Of a DNA stretch of 64,000 nt, positions 42,532 through 52,119 are shown in pieces. Both the position numbers and the translations under genes were made by a program. Source of the stretch: an uncultured Bacteroidota bacterium. GTDB taxonomy: Bacteria > Bacteroidota > Bacteroidia > Bacteroidales > SZUA-534. The DNA lies in contig CAMKOM010000007.1 in assembly GCA_946414435.1 (NCBI GenBank), forward strand, positions 62,001-126,000. The letters are read 5' to 3'. Within the stretch, counting starts at the first letter, position 1; each line of letters opens with the position of its first letter. The notes under the pieces were generated by a model. It did not search any database. It was not told the origin of the DNA and saw only the letters and a list, made by a program, of their open reading frames with translations.

Positions 42532-43977
42532 TTAATACTGCATTTTCCTTATCATTATATCGGTTCTTCTTGCCGAGAGAGTGACTTCAGATTTCACAAG
42601 TTCGGGAATATTGTACGAGTAGAACAGTTCTCGATAATATTCCTGCGGATTACGTTGCGGTAAAAGCATTGGCTTTGAGAATGTTCCGTCGGCATTGACG
42701 TGGGCAAAGTAGGGGCGGGTGTGGAGTCCGTCACCGCGGCGCGAACTGAAGACAATCCAGCGTGAATTGCTCGACCATGAGTGGTAACTTTCTGTTCTGG
42801 AACTATTTATTTGGTTTGTGCTGATGCTGTCACCGGTTTGCAAATCAATCATTTTCAAGTCGGATTCATGGTGCCAGATTGAGAAGTTGCCGTAGTCCGA
42901 CAAGGTGTAGAGCAGAAAACGTCCGTCGGGTGAGATGCGTGGGAAAGATGCACTTTTACCCATTGCTGCAGCGTTTACTATGGTATCGACTATTTTGCCA
43001 ATTTGTTTCGTTTCGGCATCGAACTCAATTTTGCAAATGCTGTAATGGGCGTTTTTGTAATTATATCGCACGGAATCAAAGGCTTGCGAAGAGCAGAAAT
43101 AGAGCCATTTGCCATCGGGGGAGAAGCAGGGTAATGTTTCAAAGGCGTTGGTGGCGCAAGTCAGCGGTGAGCTGATAATTGCTTTGTTTTCAAGATCGAA
43201 GACAATGACATCCGAAACATCGTCGTAAACTTCGATAATGTTGGGGTCGGCGGTGTGGAAATCTTGGAATATCTTGTTGAGCGAGAATGCGATAAACTGC
43301 CCCGACGGGTGCCAGTAGGGGTAGGTGGGGCCAGCGTTGAATTTGCTGAAGTCGCCTTCAACCTTGCTTGTTGTGTCGTTGCTGAATACGTAAGTGCCAG
43401 CTATATTGACTCTTACGTGCATCATCATTTTGTCGGGACTGTTGGAGCAGAATGAGTGGCAGTTGACGCAATTACCTTTGCCATAGCGGTTTTCGTAGAT
43501 TGCCTGTTCGTTGTATGTTTCCAAATCGCGCTGATAGATTCCCATACGGTTCCAAATTTCGTAGCCGGGCGGAATTAGTCTGTAAACTAGTGTTTTGTCA
43601 ATAGAGTCGGCTGATACTTCAACATTGAATGGCTTGTATGCCAGCCATTCCTCATTTGTTTTGCGGCAGATGGTGAATGTAAGCGAGCTGCCGGCTTTGT
43701 CGGCTAAAAATGCCCGCCATCGTTTAATTGGTATGTCAACACAACCGTTTGATATTCCAGTGGTTAGCGTATCTCCATTCGCCGAAATCACTAGAGCGTC
43801 AGCCTGTAAAGTATCGGCAACAGAGAAGTTGATTGGGGCAATGTTACAAGGAATGGTAACATCTTTATAATCAGGGTATATCGATATGTCTATATTGGTT
43901 TGTACAGCATTGTTTACCGATGTTGTGCACGATGCCAACATTATGATTGACAATATGATTATTGTGCATTTTTTCAT
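42532..43977 (-). CDS. Beta-propeller lipoprotein with one CxxCH haem motif
   Basis: The protein has 481 residues with lipobox MLASC (Cys 17). After about 160 residues a single haem-attachment motif CVNCH stands at 170-174, followed by a TolB/PD40-type propeller (AGPTYPYWHPSGQFIAFSLN, LPCFSPDGKWLYFCSS, SFPRISPDGRFLLYTLSD, SYHSWSSNSRWIVFSSRRGD). The haem motif in front of a WD40-like propeller suggests a periplasmic or surface electron-transfer or sensing protein. Its ATG overlaps the stop of the upstream DUF6057-like gene (ATGA), so the two are translationally coupled. Confidence 0.8.
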   Translation of the reverse strand: MKKCTIIILSIIMLASCTTSVNNAVQTNIDISIYPDYKDVTIPCNIAPINFSVADTLQADALVISANGDTLTTGISNGCVDIPIKRWRAFLADKAGSSLTFTICRKTNEEWLAYKPFNVEVSADSIDKTLVYRLIPPGYEIWNRMGIYQRDLETYNEQAIYENRYGKGNCVNCHSFCSNSPDKMMMHVRVNIAGTYVFSNDTTSKVEGDFSKFNAGPTYPYWHPSGQFIAFSLNKIFQDFHTADPNIIEVYDDVSDVIVFDLENKAIISSPLTCATNAFETLPCFSPDGKWLYFCSSQAFDSVRYNYKNAHYSICKIEFDAETKQIGKIVDTIVNAAAMGKSASFPRISPDGRFLLYTLSDYGNFSIWHHESDLKMIDLQTGDSISTNQINSSRTESYHSWSSNSRWIVFSSRRGDGLHTRPYFAHVNADGTFSKPMLLPQRNPQEYYRELFYSYNIPELVKSEVTLSARRTDIMIRKMQY

Positions 43978-45629
43978 TTTCGCATCATGGTTTTATTCAG
44001 GTAAGCAATGTAATACCAATATGTTTTGTGGAAGTCGTTTATTTTCTGTCCTTTTTTCAGTTTCTCGAAATCGTTTATCACGTTTTCACTGATGCCAAAT
44101 TTGCGGCATTCATCGGTGCTGAACATTATGGTGCAGGCTTCTTCAACGCGGCGGTGCATTGGTTGGCCATTGTGGTCGTCAAGGTAGGATAGAAGTCTGT
44201 TTCTGTCGGCTGAAAGCAGTATGTAGGCAATGTAAAATTGTTGTGCCACAATGTTTTGCTTATTTGCTTCGGTTATTTTGCGGTAGTCGTGTGCAAAACC
44301 GTCAATCTCACAAAAGTTGCTGTTTGCAGGCAATCGGGTAATATTGCTGTCGGCAACAGCGGTAGCTGCTTTTTGTTTGTAAAACAGCGTTTTGCTGAGT
44401 GCATCAGCATATTTTTGGCTTACGGCATCGGCATCAAACGATTTGTTTATAGTGATAAGTCGCAAAAAATCGTGAGGTTCAATTTCTCCAGGTGTTATCA
44501 GTGCGCTGTTGAATGCCGCCTGCCGTGCTTCTGCCATGTTGCCGCTTTTGAAGTAAACAAGGCTTTCCATTCGCAGAATTTCATTACGGACGATTCGCGA
44601 GTCGGTTCGCGGTGCGGGCAACTGTTGATTGAATTCAAACATTCGGTCGAGCAGTTGGCCTTGCATTGCAAGCGCAAGGTTTGTGTAACTAATAAAATTG
44701 GTTTTCATATTGTTGCGACTGTTAAGTCTTACAATATTATCCCAGCGTCCGTTGTCGGCAAGGTAATTCTCATGCTGCATTTTGTACTTTTTCGCATCGT
44801 GCATTTTGTTCAATCCAAAGCTAAAGCCTGCAACTATTACAGCAAGTGCGATATAGTCAAATCGTTGAATGTTAATGAATTTTGCTGCAATGACGACGGC
44901 AGGAACCGCCAGCCAGGCGCAGGTTGCAATCAAACCCGATGAGGGCCAGTTGTAGTATTGCATTGGCAGTGAAGCTTCGACTGTCGAGATGAATGTCCCA
45001 GTTAGGTAAAATGCAAATCCACAGATAAATACGACGCAGATGCACACAAATCCATTTATCACGTTCCGTTTTTGCAGAATGTCTGTAACCAAAACAATTG
45101 TGGCAAAAAGTAGCGCCACCGAGCCAGCCGCAAGGTACAAAAGCAAAGTGCAAAGCGCTGCCGCGGTTAGTCCGAATCGTTCGTGCCGACTAACGAATCG
45201 TTGGTATAAAACCGTTACAATCATGCAAATTGCAAATGTCGTGTGCCCGCGGAAACTATAGGACGATTCTTCAATACACATTAGCAAAAAGCCTATCGGA
45301 ATCAGCAATAGGGGAAAATGTTCGCCCGTTTGTATTGTGTTTGAAATCAATTGCTTAAGGCATAGTAATATTGCTGCGTAGATTATTGTGGCAACAGTCG
45401 CTCCGACTATTGGAAACTTGAAAAACTGTGTTGTGAACGATGTGATTATTAAGTTGATACCACCAGGCGCCAGAAGGTTTTGCATAATCCAGTCGGTGTC
45501 GTACAAAAACAGATAGTCCGACTCGAAAGTGTAGAGTTTGAAACGTTGCAGTACGAAGGTGATAAGTCCAATAATGCAGACAATTGCAATGGTGATTTTC
45601 CCGTTGGTATTTGTAGTTTTGTTTTTCAC
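43974..45629 (-). CDS. Multi-spanning membrane protein, DUF6057-like
   Basis: The protein has 551 residues. About nine hydrophobic helices fill residues 10-280 (TIAIVCIIGLITFVLQRF; TVATIIYAAILLCLKQLI; LLLIPIGFLLMCIEE; LIATCAWLAVPAVVIAAKFI). The rest is a soluble helical domain, TPR-like in feel (SYTNLALAMQGQLLDRMFEF; LVYFKSGNMAEARQAAFNSA). The layout fits DUF6057 proteins of Bacteroidota, function unknown. The start codon is GTG; no in-frame ATG precedes the first helix. The gene overlaps the haem-propeller gene by ATGA, implying a two-protein complex. Confidence 0.7.
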   Translation of the reverse strand: MKNKTTNTNGKITIAIVCIIGLITFVLQRFKLYTFESDYLFLYDTDWIMQNLLAPGGINLIITSFTTQFFKFPIVGATVATIIYAAILLCLKQLISNTIQTGEHFPLLLIPIGFLLMCIEESSYSFRGHTTFAICMIVTVLYQRFVSRHERFGLTAAALCTLLLYLAAGSVALLFATIVLVTDILQKRNVINGFVCICVVFICGFAFYLTGTFISTVEASLPMQYYNWPSSGLIATCAWLAVPAVVIAAKFINIQRFDYIALAVIVAGFSFGLNKMHDAKKYKMQHENYLADNGRWDNIVRLNSRNNMKTNFISYTNLALAMQGQLLDRMFEFNQQLPAPRTDSRIVRNEILRMESLVYFKSGNMAEARQAAFNSALITPGEIEPHDFLRLITINKSFDADAVSQKYADALSKTLFYKQKAATAVADSNITRLPANSNFCEIDGFAHDYRKITEANKQNIVAQQFYIAYILLSADRNRLLSYLDDHNGQPMHRRVEEACTIMFSTDECRKFGISENVINDFEKLKKGQKINDFHKTYWYYIAYLNKTMMRK

Positions 45630-45677
45630 ATTCGTCTGTTGTATTTACATATTAAATAGTATCGATTAGTTTTCTGT

Positions 45678-46595
45678 TTATTTTATATCAAACACTGCTC
45701 CGTCGTTTGCCAAATATGTTTCAGGAAACACGGCGCGTGCCTCGTCGAGTAGCGGTTGCAAGTCTTTATACCTATTAGAATAATGTCCGATTATGAGTTT
45801 GCCCGCATGTGCTGCTTGCGCAATCTCTGCAGCTTGTCGTGCTGTCGAGTGGTTGTTGTCGCGTGCTCGTTTCAGATTGTCCTCACCGTAGGTGGCCTCG
45901 TGGTAGAGTAGATCAACACCTTCAATCCAGGGAACTGCTTTTGTCAGCTTCACAGTGTCCGACATAAACGCGTATGAACATGAGCGGTCGGGGGCATCGG
46001 TGAGCGTACTGTTTGAGTAAACGGTGCCGTCTGGGGCGGTGTAGTCATCGCCTTGCTTGATGCCGAAGCGCTTGCTAATAGGTATTTCCAACTCGTTGGC
46101 TAGATTTCCGTTCAAGTGGCGCAGTTTCGGCTTCTCGCGGAACAGGAACCCACACGTCGGCACGCGGTGGCGCAGCGGAAACGAATGGACTGTCAGCTTA
46201 TCGTCTTCATATAATAAGGTGAGCCCGTTCTCGTATGTCAGGTGGTGATAGATGATGTTGTAGGGCATCGGCATTTCAAATGTACCGATGAACGCGTCTA
46301 AAAGTGAATGCAGTTTTTCGTGGCAATAGATGTGCAGGTCGGCCGTGCGCCCCTGCATACTCATACTCGACAGCACTCCTGGCAATCCAAGAAAATGGTC
46401 GCTGTGTACGTGGCTGATGAAAATGTGATTGATGCGCAGCATATTCACCCCGAACCGCCGCATATTGATTTGCGCACCTTCGCCGCAGTCAATTAAAAAG
46501 AACCGCTCAAGCACGTTGAGCACTTGAGCGGTTGAGTATCGTTGGGGAGTAGGCGTTGCCGAACTACACCCCAGTATTTTCAGCGATAAAGACAT
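45678..46595 (-). CDS. rnz: Ribonuclease Z
   Basis: RNase Z trims 3' ends of tRNA precursors. This metallo-beta-lactamase-fold protein has 305 residues with the metal motif IFISHVHSDHFLGLPGVLSS near residue 60, the start LKILGCSSATPTPQRYSTAQ, and the late LIIGHYSNRYKD and YLANDGAVFDIK segments. It abuts the STAS gene upstream with no spacer, so both come from one transcript. Confidence 0.95.
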   Translation of the reverse strand: MSLSLKILGCSSATPTPQRYSTAQVLNVLERFFLIDCGEGAQINMRRFGVNMLRINHIFISHVHSDHFLGLPGVLSSMSMQGRTADLHIYCHEKLHSLLDAFIGTFEMPMPYNIIYHHLTYENGLTLLYEDDKLTVHSFPLRHRVPTCGFLFREKPKLRHLNGNLANELEIPISKRFGIKQGDDYTAPDGTVYSNSTLTDAPDRSCSYAFMSDTVKLTKAVPWIEGVDLLYHEATYGEDNLKRARDNNHSTARQAAEIAQAAHAGKLIIGHYSNRYKDLQPLLDEARAVFPETYLANDGAVFDIK

Positions 46596-46940
46596 TTATG
46601 CCTTGTTAATGATTGCTATAGCCTCATCGACAGTCTTTGTAATGTTAAGCACTGTGTCGAGTTGTGATATGGTTATCAAGCGCTCAACTGCTGTTTGCAG
46701 CCCGGCCAGAACAAACACGCCGTTGGCGTTCTTGCAAAGGCGGTTGGCAACCAGAATAGCGCTCAAACCCGACGAGTCGCAATATCTGCAGTTACTTAAA
46801 TCAAGAATAATGTTCTTTTCACCGTTTCCGGCTATCAGTACTAATTCCGATTTCAGCGATGGTGCTATGTGCGTATCGAGTTTGTCTATCAGCACTTCAA
46901 TCTGCGTGAAGTTGTCAAGTTTTTCGATTTTGAATTCCAT
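46596..46940 (-). CDS. STAS domain anti-sigma-factor antagonist-like protein
   Basis: The protein has 114 residues, a single STAS domain of the SpoIIAA/RsbV type. The phosphorylatable serine segment is intact (CRYCDSSGLSAILVANRLC). Such proteins are switched by serine kinases of the GHKL type and PP2C phosphatases; neither is adjacent. It is co-transcribed with rnz. A -7 box TATATTTG (complement of 46966-46973) lies 25 bases upstream. Confidence 0.88.
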   Translation of the reverse strand: MEFKIEKLDNFTQIEVLIDKLDTHIAPSLKSELVLIAGNGEKNIILDLSNCRYCDSSGLSAILVANRLCKNANGVFVLAGLQTAVERLITISQLDTVLNITKTVDEAIAIINKA

Positions 46941-46965
46941 ATCAGATGTGATTTGTTTTGTACCT

Positions 46966-46973
46966 CAAATATA
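46966..46973 (-). promoter_or_regulatory. -7 box of the STAS-rnz operon
   Basis: On the minus strand TATATTTG, exact TAnnTTTG, 25 bases before the STAS start codon. Confidence 0.6.
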
Positions 46974-47014
46974 GAAAAAACAATTCATCGTGCTATAAAA
47001 TCATTCAGAAAAAA

Positions 47015-48907
47015 TTATTTTTCTTCTGCAGCGTCGTCTTTTTTAGCCTTTTTGGTAGCCTTCGGTTTCTCGGCCTGAGCCATTTCGTCCTTCAAAGCAG
47101 CCAGTTCGGCAATGTCGCCAAGCGTTGTTTTCTCAATGCTGTCAGCGATTTTCTTTGTTGCCTTCTTTGTTGCTTTTGCAGCCGTATCCTTCTTGGCTTT
47201 CTCCTCGCCGCGTTTTGCGTCTTCGAAGATGCGTGAGTGGCTAACAATAATCTTGCGGCCTTCTTTATTGAACTCAATAACCTTGAAGTCGAGTTTCTCG
47301 TCGAGCTTGGCTTGTGTACCGTCTTCTTTTACAAGATGTTTCGGAGTCGCGAAGCCCTCAACGCCGTAAGGCAGAGCTACAACGGCACCCTTCTCGGTCA
47401 GTTCGATGATTGTTCCTTCGTGGATTGAATCAACGGTGAACAATGTCTCGAATACGTCCCAAGGATTCTCCTCCAATTGTTTGTGGCCGAGGCGCAGACG
47501 GCGGTTCTCCTTGTCGATTTCGAGAACAACAACGTCGATGTCGGCACCAATGGTGGTGAACTCTGCAGGGTGTTTGATTTTCTTGGTCCATGACAGGTCA
47601 GAGATGTGAATCAAGCCGTCAACACCTTCCTCAATCTCAACAAATACACCGAATGTGGTGAAGTTGCGAACTTTGGCAGTGTGTTTTGTACCAACAGCGT
47701 ATTGGTCGGCAATCTTCTCCCATGGATCTGGTTTCAGTTGTTTCATGCCGAGTGACATCTTGCGCTCCTCGCGGTCGAGTGTCAGGATAACAGCTTCAAC
47801 TTCGTCACCAACATTCAGGAACTCGTTGGCGCTGCGCAGATGCTGCGACCACGACATTTCCGATACGTGGATAAGACCTTCAACGCCCGGGGCAATCTCA
47901 ACAAATGCGCCGTAGTCAGCCATCACAACAACTTTGCCCTTAACCTTGTCGCCTACCTTCAGGTTCGGGTCAAGAGCGTCCCACGGATGCGGGGTCAGCT
48001 GTTTCAGGCCGAGAGCAATGCGTTTCTTGTCGTCGTCGAAGTCAAGGATAACAACGTTGAGCTTTTGGTCGAGCTGAACGATTTCCTCAGGATGTTGGAT
48101 GCGGCCCCATGACAGGTCGGTGATGTGGATGAGTCCGTCAACACCGCCAAGGTCGATGAATACACCGTAGGATGTGATATTTTTAACAGTTCCCTCAAGA
48201 ACCTGACCCTTCTCGAGTTTCGAGATGATGTCTTTCTTCTGTTGCTCGAGTTCAGCCTCGATGAGAGCCTTGTGCGAAACAACAACATTCTTGAATTCGT
48301 GGTTGATTTTCACAACTTTGAATTCCATGGTCTTGCCAACGAATACATCGTAGTCGCGGATTGGCTTCACGTCGATTTGTGAGCCTGGCAGGAAGGCCTC
48401 GATGCCGAATACATCGACAATCATGCCACCCTTTGTACGGCACTTGATGTAACCCTTGATGATTTCGTCCTGCTCCAATGCCTGGTTTACACGGTCCCAT
48501 GAACGCAATGCGCGTGCTTTCTTGTGCGACAGTGAAAGTTGACCGTTGCGGTCTTCCTGGCTTTCAACATAAACCTCAACAGTGTCGCCAACCTTCAAAT
48601 CGGGGTTGTAGCGGAACTCGTTCATGTTGATAACGCCTTCTGACTTGTAACCGATGTTGACCAAAGCCTCGCGTTTGTTCATGGCAACGATTGTGCCGTC
48701 AACCACTTCGTTTTCGGTGATTGAAGAAAGTGTCTTGCTGTACATTTCTTCGAGTTGACCACGTTCGGTGCTCGATACAACCGAATCATTTTCGTAGGCA
48801 TCCCAGTCGAAATCTTCTGGTTTTACCACTTGTTGTTGCTGCGGAGCGGCAAGTTCGAATGCCTCTTCGCTCTCAATTTCTTGAGTTTTCTGATTTTCTT
48901 TTTCCAT
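47015..48907 (-). CDS. rpsA: 30S ribosomal protein S1
   Basis: S1 helps mRNA bind the small subunit, important in Bacteroidota where Shine-Dalgarno pairing is weak. The protein has 630 residues with six S1/OB repeats, for example VDGTIVAMNKREALVNIGYK, LEGTVKNITSYGVFIDLGG, VKGKVVVMADYGAFVEIAPG and TAKVRNFTTFGVFVEIEEG, followed by LIHxSDLSW-type ends. A Lys/Ala-rich, Glu-containing tail (about residues 570-630) extends beyond the usual length. It has its own promoter. Confidence 0.96.
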   Translation of the reverse strand: MEKENQKTQEIESEEAFELAAPQQQQVVKPEDFDWDAYENDSVVSSTERGQLEEMYSKTLSSITENEVVDGTIVAMNKREALVNIGYKSEGVINMNEFRYNPDLKVGDTVEVYVESQEDRNGQLSLSHKKARALRSWDRVNQALEQDEIIKGYIKCRTKGGMIVDVFGIEAFLPGSQIDVKPIRDYDVFVGKTMEFKVVKINHEFKNVVVSHKALIEAELEQQKKDIISKLEKGQVLEGTVKNITSYGVFIDLGGVDGLIHITDLSWGRIQHPEEIVQLDQKLNVVILDFDDDKKRIALGLKQLTPHPWDALDPNLKVGDKVKGKVVVMADYGAFVEIAPGVEGLIHVSEMSWSQHLRSANEFLNVGDEVEAVILTLDREERKMSLGMKQLKPDPWEKIADQYAVGTKHTAKVRNFTTFGVFVEIEEGVDGLIHISDLSWTKKIKHPAEFTTIGADIDVVVLEIDKENRRLRLGHKQLEENPWDVFETLFTVDSIHEGTIIELTEKGAVVALPYGVEGFATPKHLVKEDGTQAKLDEKLDFKVIEFNKEGRKIIVSHSRIFEDAKRGEEKAKKDTAAKATKKATKKIADSIEKTTLGDIAELAALKDEMAQAEKPKATKKAKKDDAAEEK

Positions 48908-48956
48908 TTAAAATAAATTAAATTAATAAGTTAGACTTTATTTTTAAAAAAGCACG

Positions 48957-48989
48957 CAAAGTAACGACTTTTCGCTGAATAAAACAAAA
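48957..48989 (-). promoter_or_regulatory. Promoter of rpsA
   Basis: On the minus strand TTTTG (48985-48989), 20 bases, then TTACTTTG (48957-48964), one mismatch from TAnnTTTG. The leader is about 45 bases and AT-rich. Confidence 0.65.
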
Positions 48990-49105
48990 TATATTTTTTG
49001 CTGTCAATCAGTGTTGAAGCAATAGGATACACAATTTGTCTCGCATCTATTGTGATATGGCGAGAAATGAATACAAACTATTTATGCTTGGGTATTTAAA
49101 TGTGC

Positions 49106-49870
49106 TTAAATCACCACAAAATCAGCCGTTTTCACCCAGCCTTTGTTACCGTCCGACAGTTTGATTTCGGACCATTCGCCGTTTTGGTTGGTGACCTTGA
49201 TTTTCAGGCCTTCGTGAATGAGGAACAGCTCGGTGCCGATGGCATCGGGTGAGCTTTTCACCACCACCGACGGCGTTACAACAATGGCTTCGGGCTCGTT
49301 GAGTACGTTTTGTTTCTGCTTCGACGAGAAGCTGAACGTGAAGGCGGCTTCAACAACCAACAGAAGGCCAATCCAGAAGGCAAAGCGGCGCAGTAGTGGA
49401 CGGTCGGTAAGGAAGAAAAGCAGCAGAAGTACAAGTGCCGCCACAAACGAGACTATGCTCAACACCGCCCATTGGTTCGATGTGAGTGCGCGGACAAGCG
49501 ACTGCCCCCACGATTTGAGGAAAAACTCTGGCAGTATCTCTATTTTGTCAACAACGTGAGTGTTAGCTAGTTGCAAGTTGAACTGAATATCCTCGTCTGT
49601 GGCGTTCAGTTTGAGCGCACGCTCGTAGTTGGCAATGGCGTACGGGAATTTGTTCGATTTGTAGTATGCGTTGCCCAGATTGAAATATAGCTCCGATGAC
49701 ACGTAACCTTGTGCCACAATCGATTCGTAAATGGCGATTGCCTGCTCGTATTTGGTTGCATTATAGCAGTTTGCTGCAGAATCGAGTTGCGCCTTGAAAT
49801 CAGCCGAGAAACTGCACAACGGCATCATCATCGCTGCGGCCACTATTATGTGTTTTGCTATCTGTTTCAT
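49106..49870 (-). CDS. batE: BatE, TPR and SH3 protein
   Basis: The protein has 254 residues. Signal peptide MKQIAKHIIVAAAMMMPLCS is followed by TPRs (QAIAIYESIVAQGYVSSELY, NLGNAYYKSNKFPYAIANYE), two membrane helices (QWAVLSIVSFVAALVLLLLF; FAFWIGLLLVVEAAFTFSF) and a bacterial SH3 domain (LFLIHEGLKIKVTNQNGEWS). The start is the ATG at 49870; the open frame extends to a TTG at 49876. It is paired with batD, but both are about 28 kb from batABC. Confidence 0.86.
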   Translation of the reverse strand: MKQIAKHIIVAAAMMMPLCSFSADFKAQLDSAANCYNATKYEQAIAIYESIVAQGYVSSELYFNLGNAYYKSNKFPYAIANYERALKLNATDEDIQFNLQLANTHVVDKIEILPEFFLKSWGQSLVRALTSNQWAVLSIVSFVAALVLLLLFFLTDRPLLRRFAFWIGLLLVVEAAFTFSFSSKQKQNVLNEPEAIVVTPSVVVKSSPDAIGTELFLIHEGLKIKVTNQNGEWSEIKLSDGNKGWVKTADFVVI

Positions 49871-49887
49871 TGTCAATATTTTTTTTA

Positions 49888-49965
49888 GACTTTAGACATC
49901 AGACAGCGGACATCAGTCTGCGGACGCATTCAATACGTCTCCACGTTGTCTTTTGTCTGATTATT
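49888..49965. repeat. AGAC-type heptamer array between batD and batE
   Basis: AGACTTT, AGACATC, AGACAGC, GGACATC, AGTCTGC follow in 7-base register, and a reverse-type TTGTCTTTTGTCTG lies near 49950. It is the same family as between batA and batB. Confidence 0.85.
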
Positions 49966-50010
49966 CAATTCAATTTTAATTACTTAAAACTTTTCAACTT
50001 TAAACTTTCC

Positions 50011-51867
50011 TTACTTCACCTTCTGGTCGAGTTTCGACAGTGTGTTGTCGGCCTTGCGGAAAATCTCCTCCATTCCGCCCGACACGGCTGCTGGTGCGTA
50101 GCGCGCGAACTCGCATGAGTTGAGCAAATCCATTAGCTCGTCAACAAGTTGAGAGTCAACGTTATGCGTAGCAAGAATATCGGTAACATTATCCTTCGAT
50201 AGGTTGGCCACAGGAATCGACAGTTTGTCGCTCAAATAGCCCCAAATACCTTTCAGAAGCTCGTCGTAGAACTGCGCCTCCTGGCCTTGCTTCATGTACT
50301 TCGAAGCCTGACGCAGACGCTTGCGCGACACCTTACCAGCCTTGCGGTTCTTGACGGCGGCCTGGTTGGCGTTCTGTTTGATTTGTGCCAAGCGGAACAG
50401 GATTATCGCCACAAAAAGCAGCAGCGGAACGGCATAGCAGCCGTAGAACAGCGGCGTTCCAAACACCATCTCTTGACGGCGGTCGAGCTGGTTGACTGGC
50501 TTGATATAACGGATATCCTTGCCAATGAATTTAACATCTTCTTTCGTAAGTGCTTGAACTACACCGGAATTGGCTTCGGCGTCTCCTTCGCCTTTCTCAA
50601 CGTTTATGTTGAACTCTTGCGTTGTTAAAGTCTTGTATGTCTTTGCTTTAGTGTCGAAATAGCTGAACGTTATGGGCGCAATGCGGTAGTTGCCAGCATA
50701 GCGCGGAATGAACAAATAATCGAACGTCACCGACCCAGACATTCCGCTGGCATCGGTCTTTATGTTCTGTGTGGTTTTGGGGTCGTAAACATCGATGTCG
50801 GGCGGAAAATCAATTTTTATGTTGTTGATAAACTTGAGGTTACCCGAGCCCGACACTTTCACTTTGAGTGTTACAGCTTCGTTGGCCTTCACCGTGTTTT
50901 TGTCGACCGAGGCGTTGAGCGTGAAGTTGCCCACACCGCCTGAAAAATCGGCGGGTTTGCCAGCAGGCAGCGCATCGACATTGATTTTCACTGGTTTGCT
51001 GGCAAGTTTGTTTTGAACAGTGCGGTAGGAGCCGCCGAAAAAGTCATCGAAGGGATTGTTGCTGCGGACGCGGGTGCGAGTCAGAATGGTAATCTCCATT
51101 GGGTCGATTGTGAGCTCGCCCGACCGCTGCGGCATCAGTAGCACTTTCTTGAGCAGACCTGTTGTATATATTTGACCGTTAACATTTTCGCGTTGAAGTG
51201 AGACTTGTTGTGGCGCTTCGAGGTCACTACTCCAGAAGCCAGTGAACGGTGGAAACTTAACATCTTCGAATCCCGCCACATCCTTTTTTGTGTAAAGTTT
51301 TATGGTGGCAACCAAATATTGCCCTTGAATGAGTTTTTTCTTATCGACGGTGATTGCCACAAAAAGATCATCGCTGCTCAAATCGGGGTTAGTGGTTGTC
51401 TTTGTTCCGCCTTGATTACCAGTTTGTTGTTGTCCTCCGTTGCTTGCTGCAGGACGCGAACCTGCCACTACTTCAATAGTTATCGGGTTCGATTGATAGG
51501 TTTTGCCGCCTGATTTTACGGTTGCCGCCGGAATGGTGAATTTCCCTTCATGGTCGGCCATCAGAATGAATGTGTATGTGTAGGTTGTGCTTTGCGACAT
51601 TGATCCGTTAACCCATTGAATACTGCTACTCGATGATGTGTTTGGACCAGAAAGGACTTGAAAATCAGTAATATTGGGCTCTGTAAAGTTGTTCCCCTTT
51701 GCGTTCAGTGTGAACTGCAAACGGAACTGCTCGCCAACTTCAACGGCTTGCGGTGCGTTTGCCGTGAACGAAATGTCGTCGGCTTTAAGATTAAAGGTTG
51801 AAACCAAAAATACGATTACTGTTATCGCTTTTAAATTCAGTGCTTTGTGTAACAATGTCAGTTTCAT
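50011..51867 (-). CDS. batD: BatD, large periplasmic/membrane Bat protein
   Basis: The protein has 618 residues. Signal peptide MKLTLLHKALNLKAITVIVF is followed by BatD-type beta domains: ISFTANAPQAVEVGEQFRLQ, FKVLSGPNTSSSSSIQW-like, VTVDKKKLIQGQYLVATIKL and AVTLKVKVSGSGNLKFINNI. One helix (GCYAVPLLLFVAIILFRLAQ) and a cytoplasmic helical tail end the protein. The start at 51867 removes 19 non-signal residues. batE follows after 140 bases with heptamer repeats. Confidence 0.88.
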   Translation of the reverse strand: MKLTLLHKALNLKAITVIVFLVSTFNLKADDISFTANAPQAVEVGEQFRLQFTLNAKGNNFTEPNITDFQVLSGPNTSSSSSIQWVNGSMSQSTTYTYTFILMADHEGKFTIPAATVKSGGKTYQSNPITIEVVAGSRPAASNGGQQQTGNQGGTKTTTNPDLSSDDLFVAITVDKKKLIQGQYLVATIKLYTKKDVAGFEDVKFPPFTGFWSSDLEAPQQVSLQRENVNGQIYTTGLLKKVLLMPQRSGELTIDPMEITILTRTRVRSNNPFDDFFGGSYRTVQNKLASKPVKINVDALPAGKPADFSGGVGNFTLNASVDKNTVKANEAVTLKVKVSGSGNLKFINNIKIDFPPDIDVYDPKTTQNIKTDASGMSGSVTFDYLFIPRYAGNYRIAPITFSYFDTKAKTYKTLTTQEFNINVEKGEGDAEANSGVVQALTKEDVKFIGKDIRYIKPVNQLDRRQEMVFGTPLFYGCYAVPLLLFVAIILFRLAQIKQNANQAAVKNRKAGKVSRKRLRQASKYMKQGQEAQFYDELLKGIWGYLSDKLSIPVANLSKDNVTDILATHNVDSQLVDELMDLLNSCEFARYAPAAVSGGMEEIFRKADNTLSKLDQKVK

Positions 51868-52119
51868 TTCTTTATGTTTTGTACTCTTTTGTCTAATGTG
51901 CGAAAATAGAGAATAATTATTCAACTATCAGCACCGTAGAATCGGCTTAGTAGAGATTAAATATGTGTTATCTCCACAACGAAAGTCGTACAAAATTACT
52001 TTCAATTGGCAATATTCAATCAATTCTAACCAATTTTAACTATTATTTAACACTTTGCATTGCAATCTATACATTTTTAGGAATCAATCGGTCAGCCTGT
52101 CGTTCATTCAATTAGTGAT

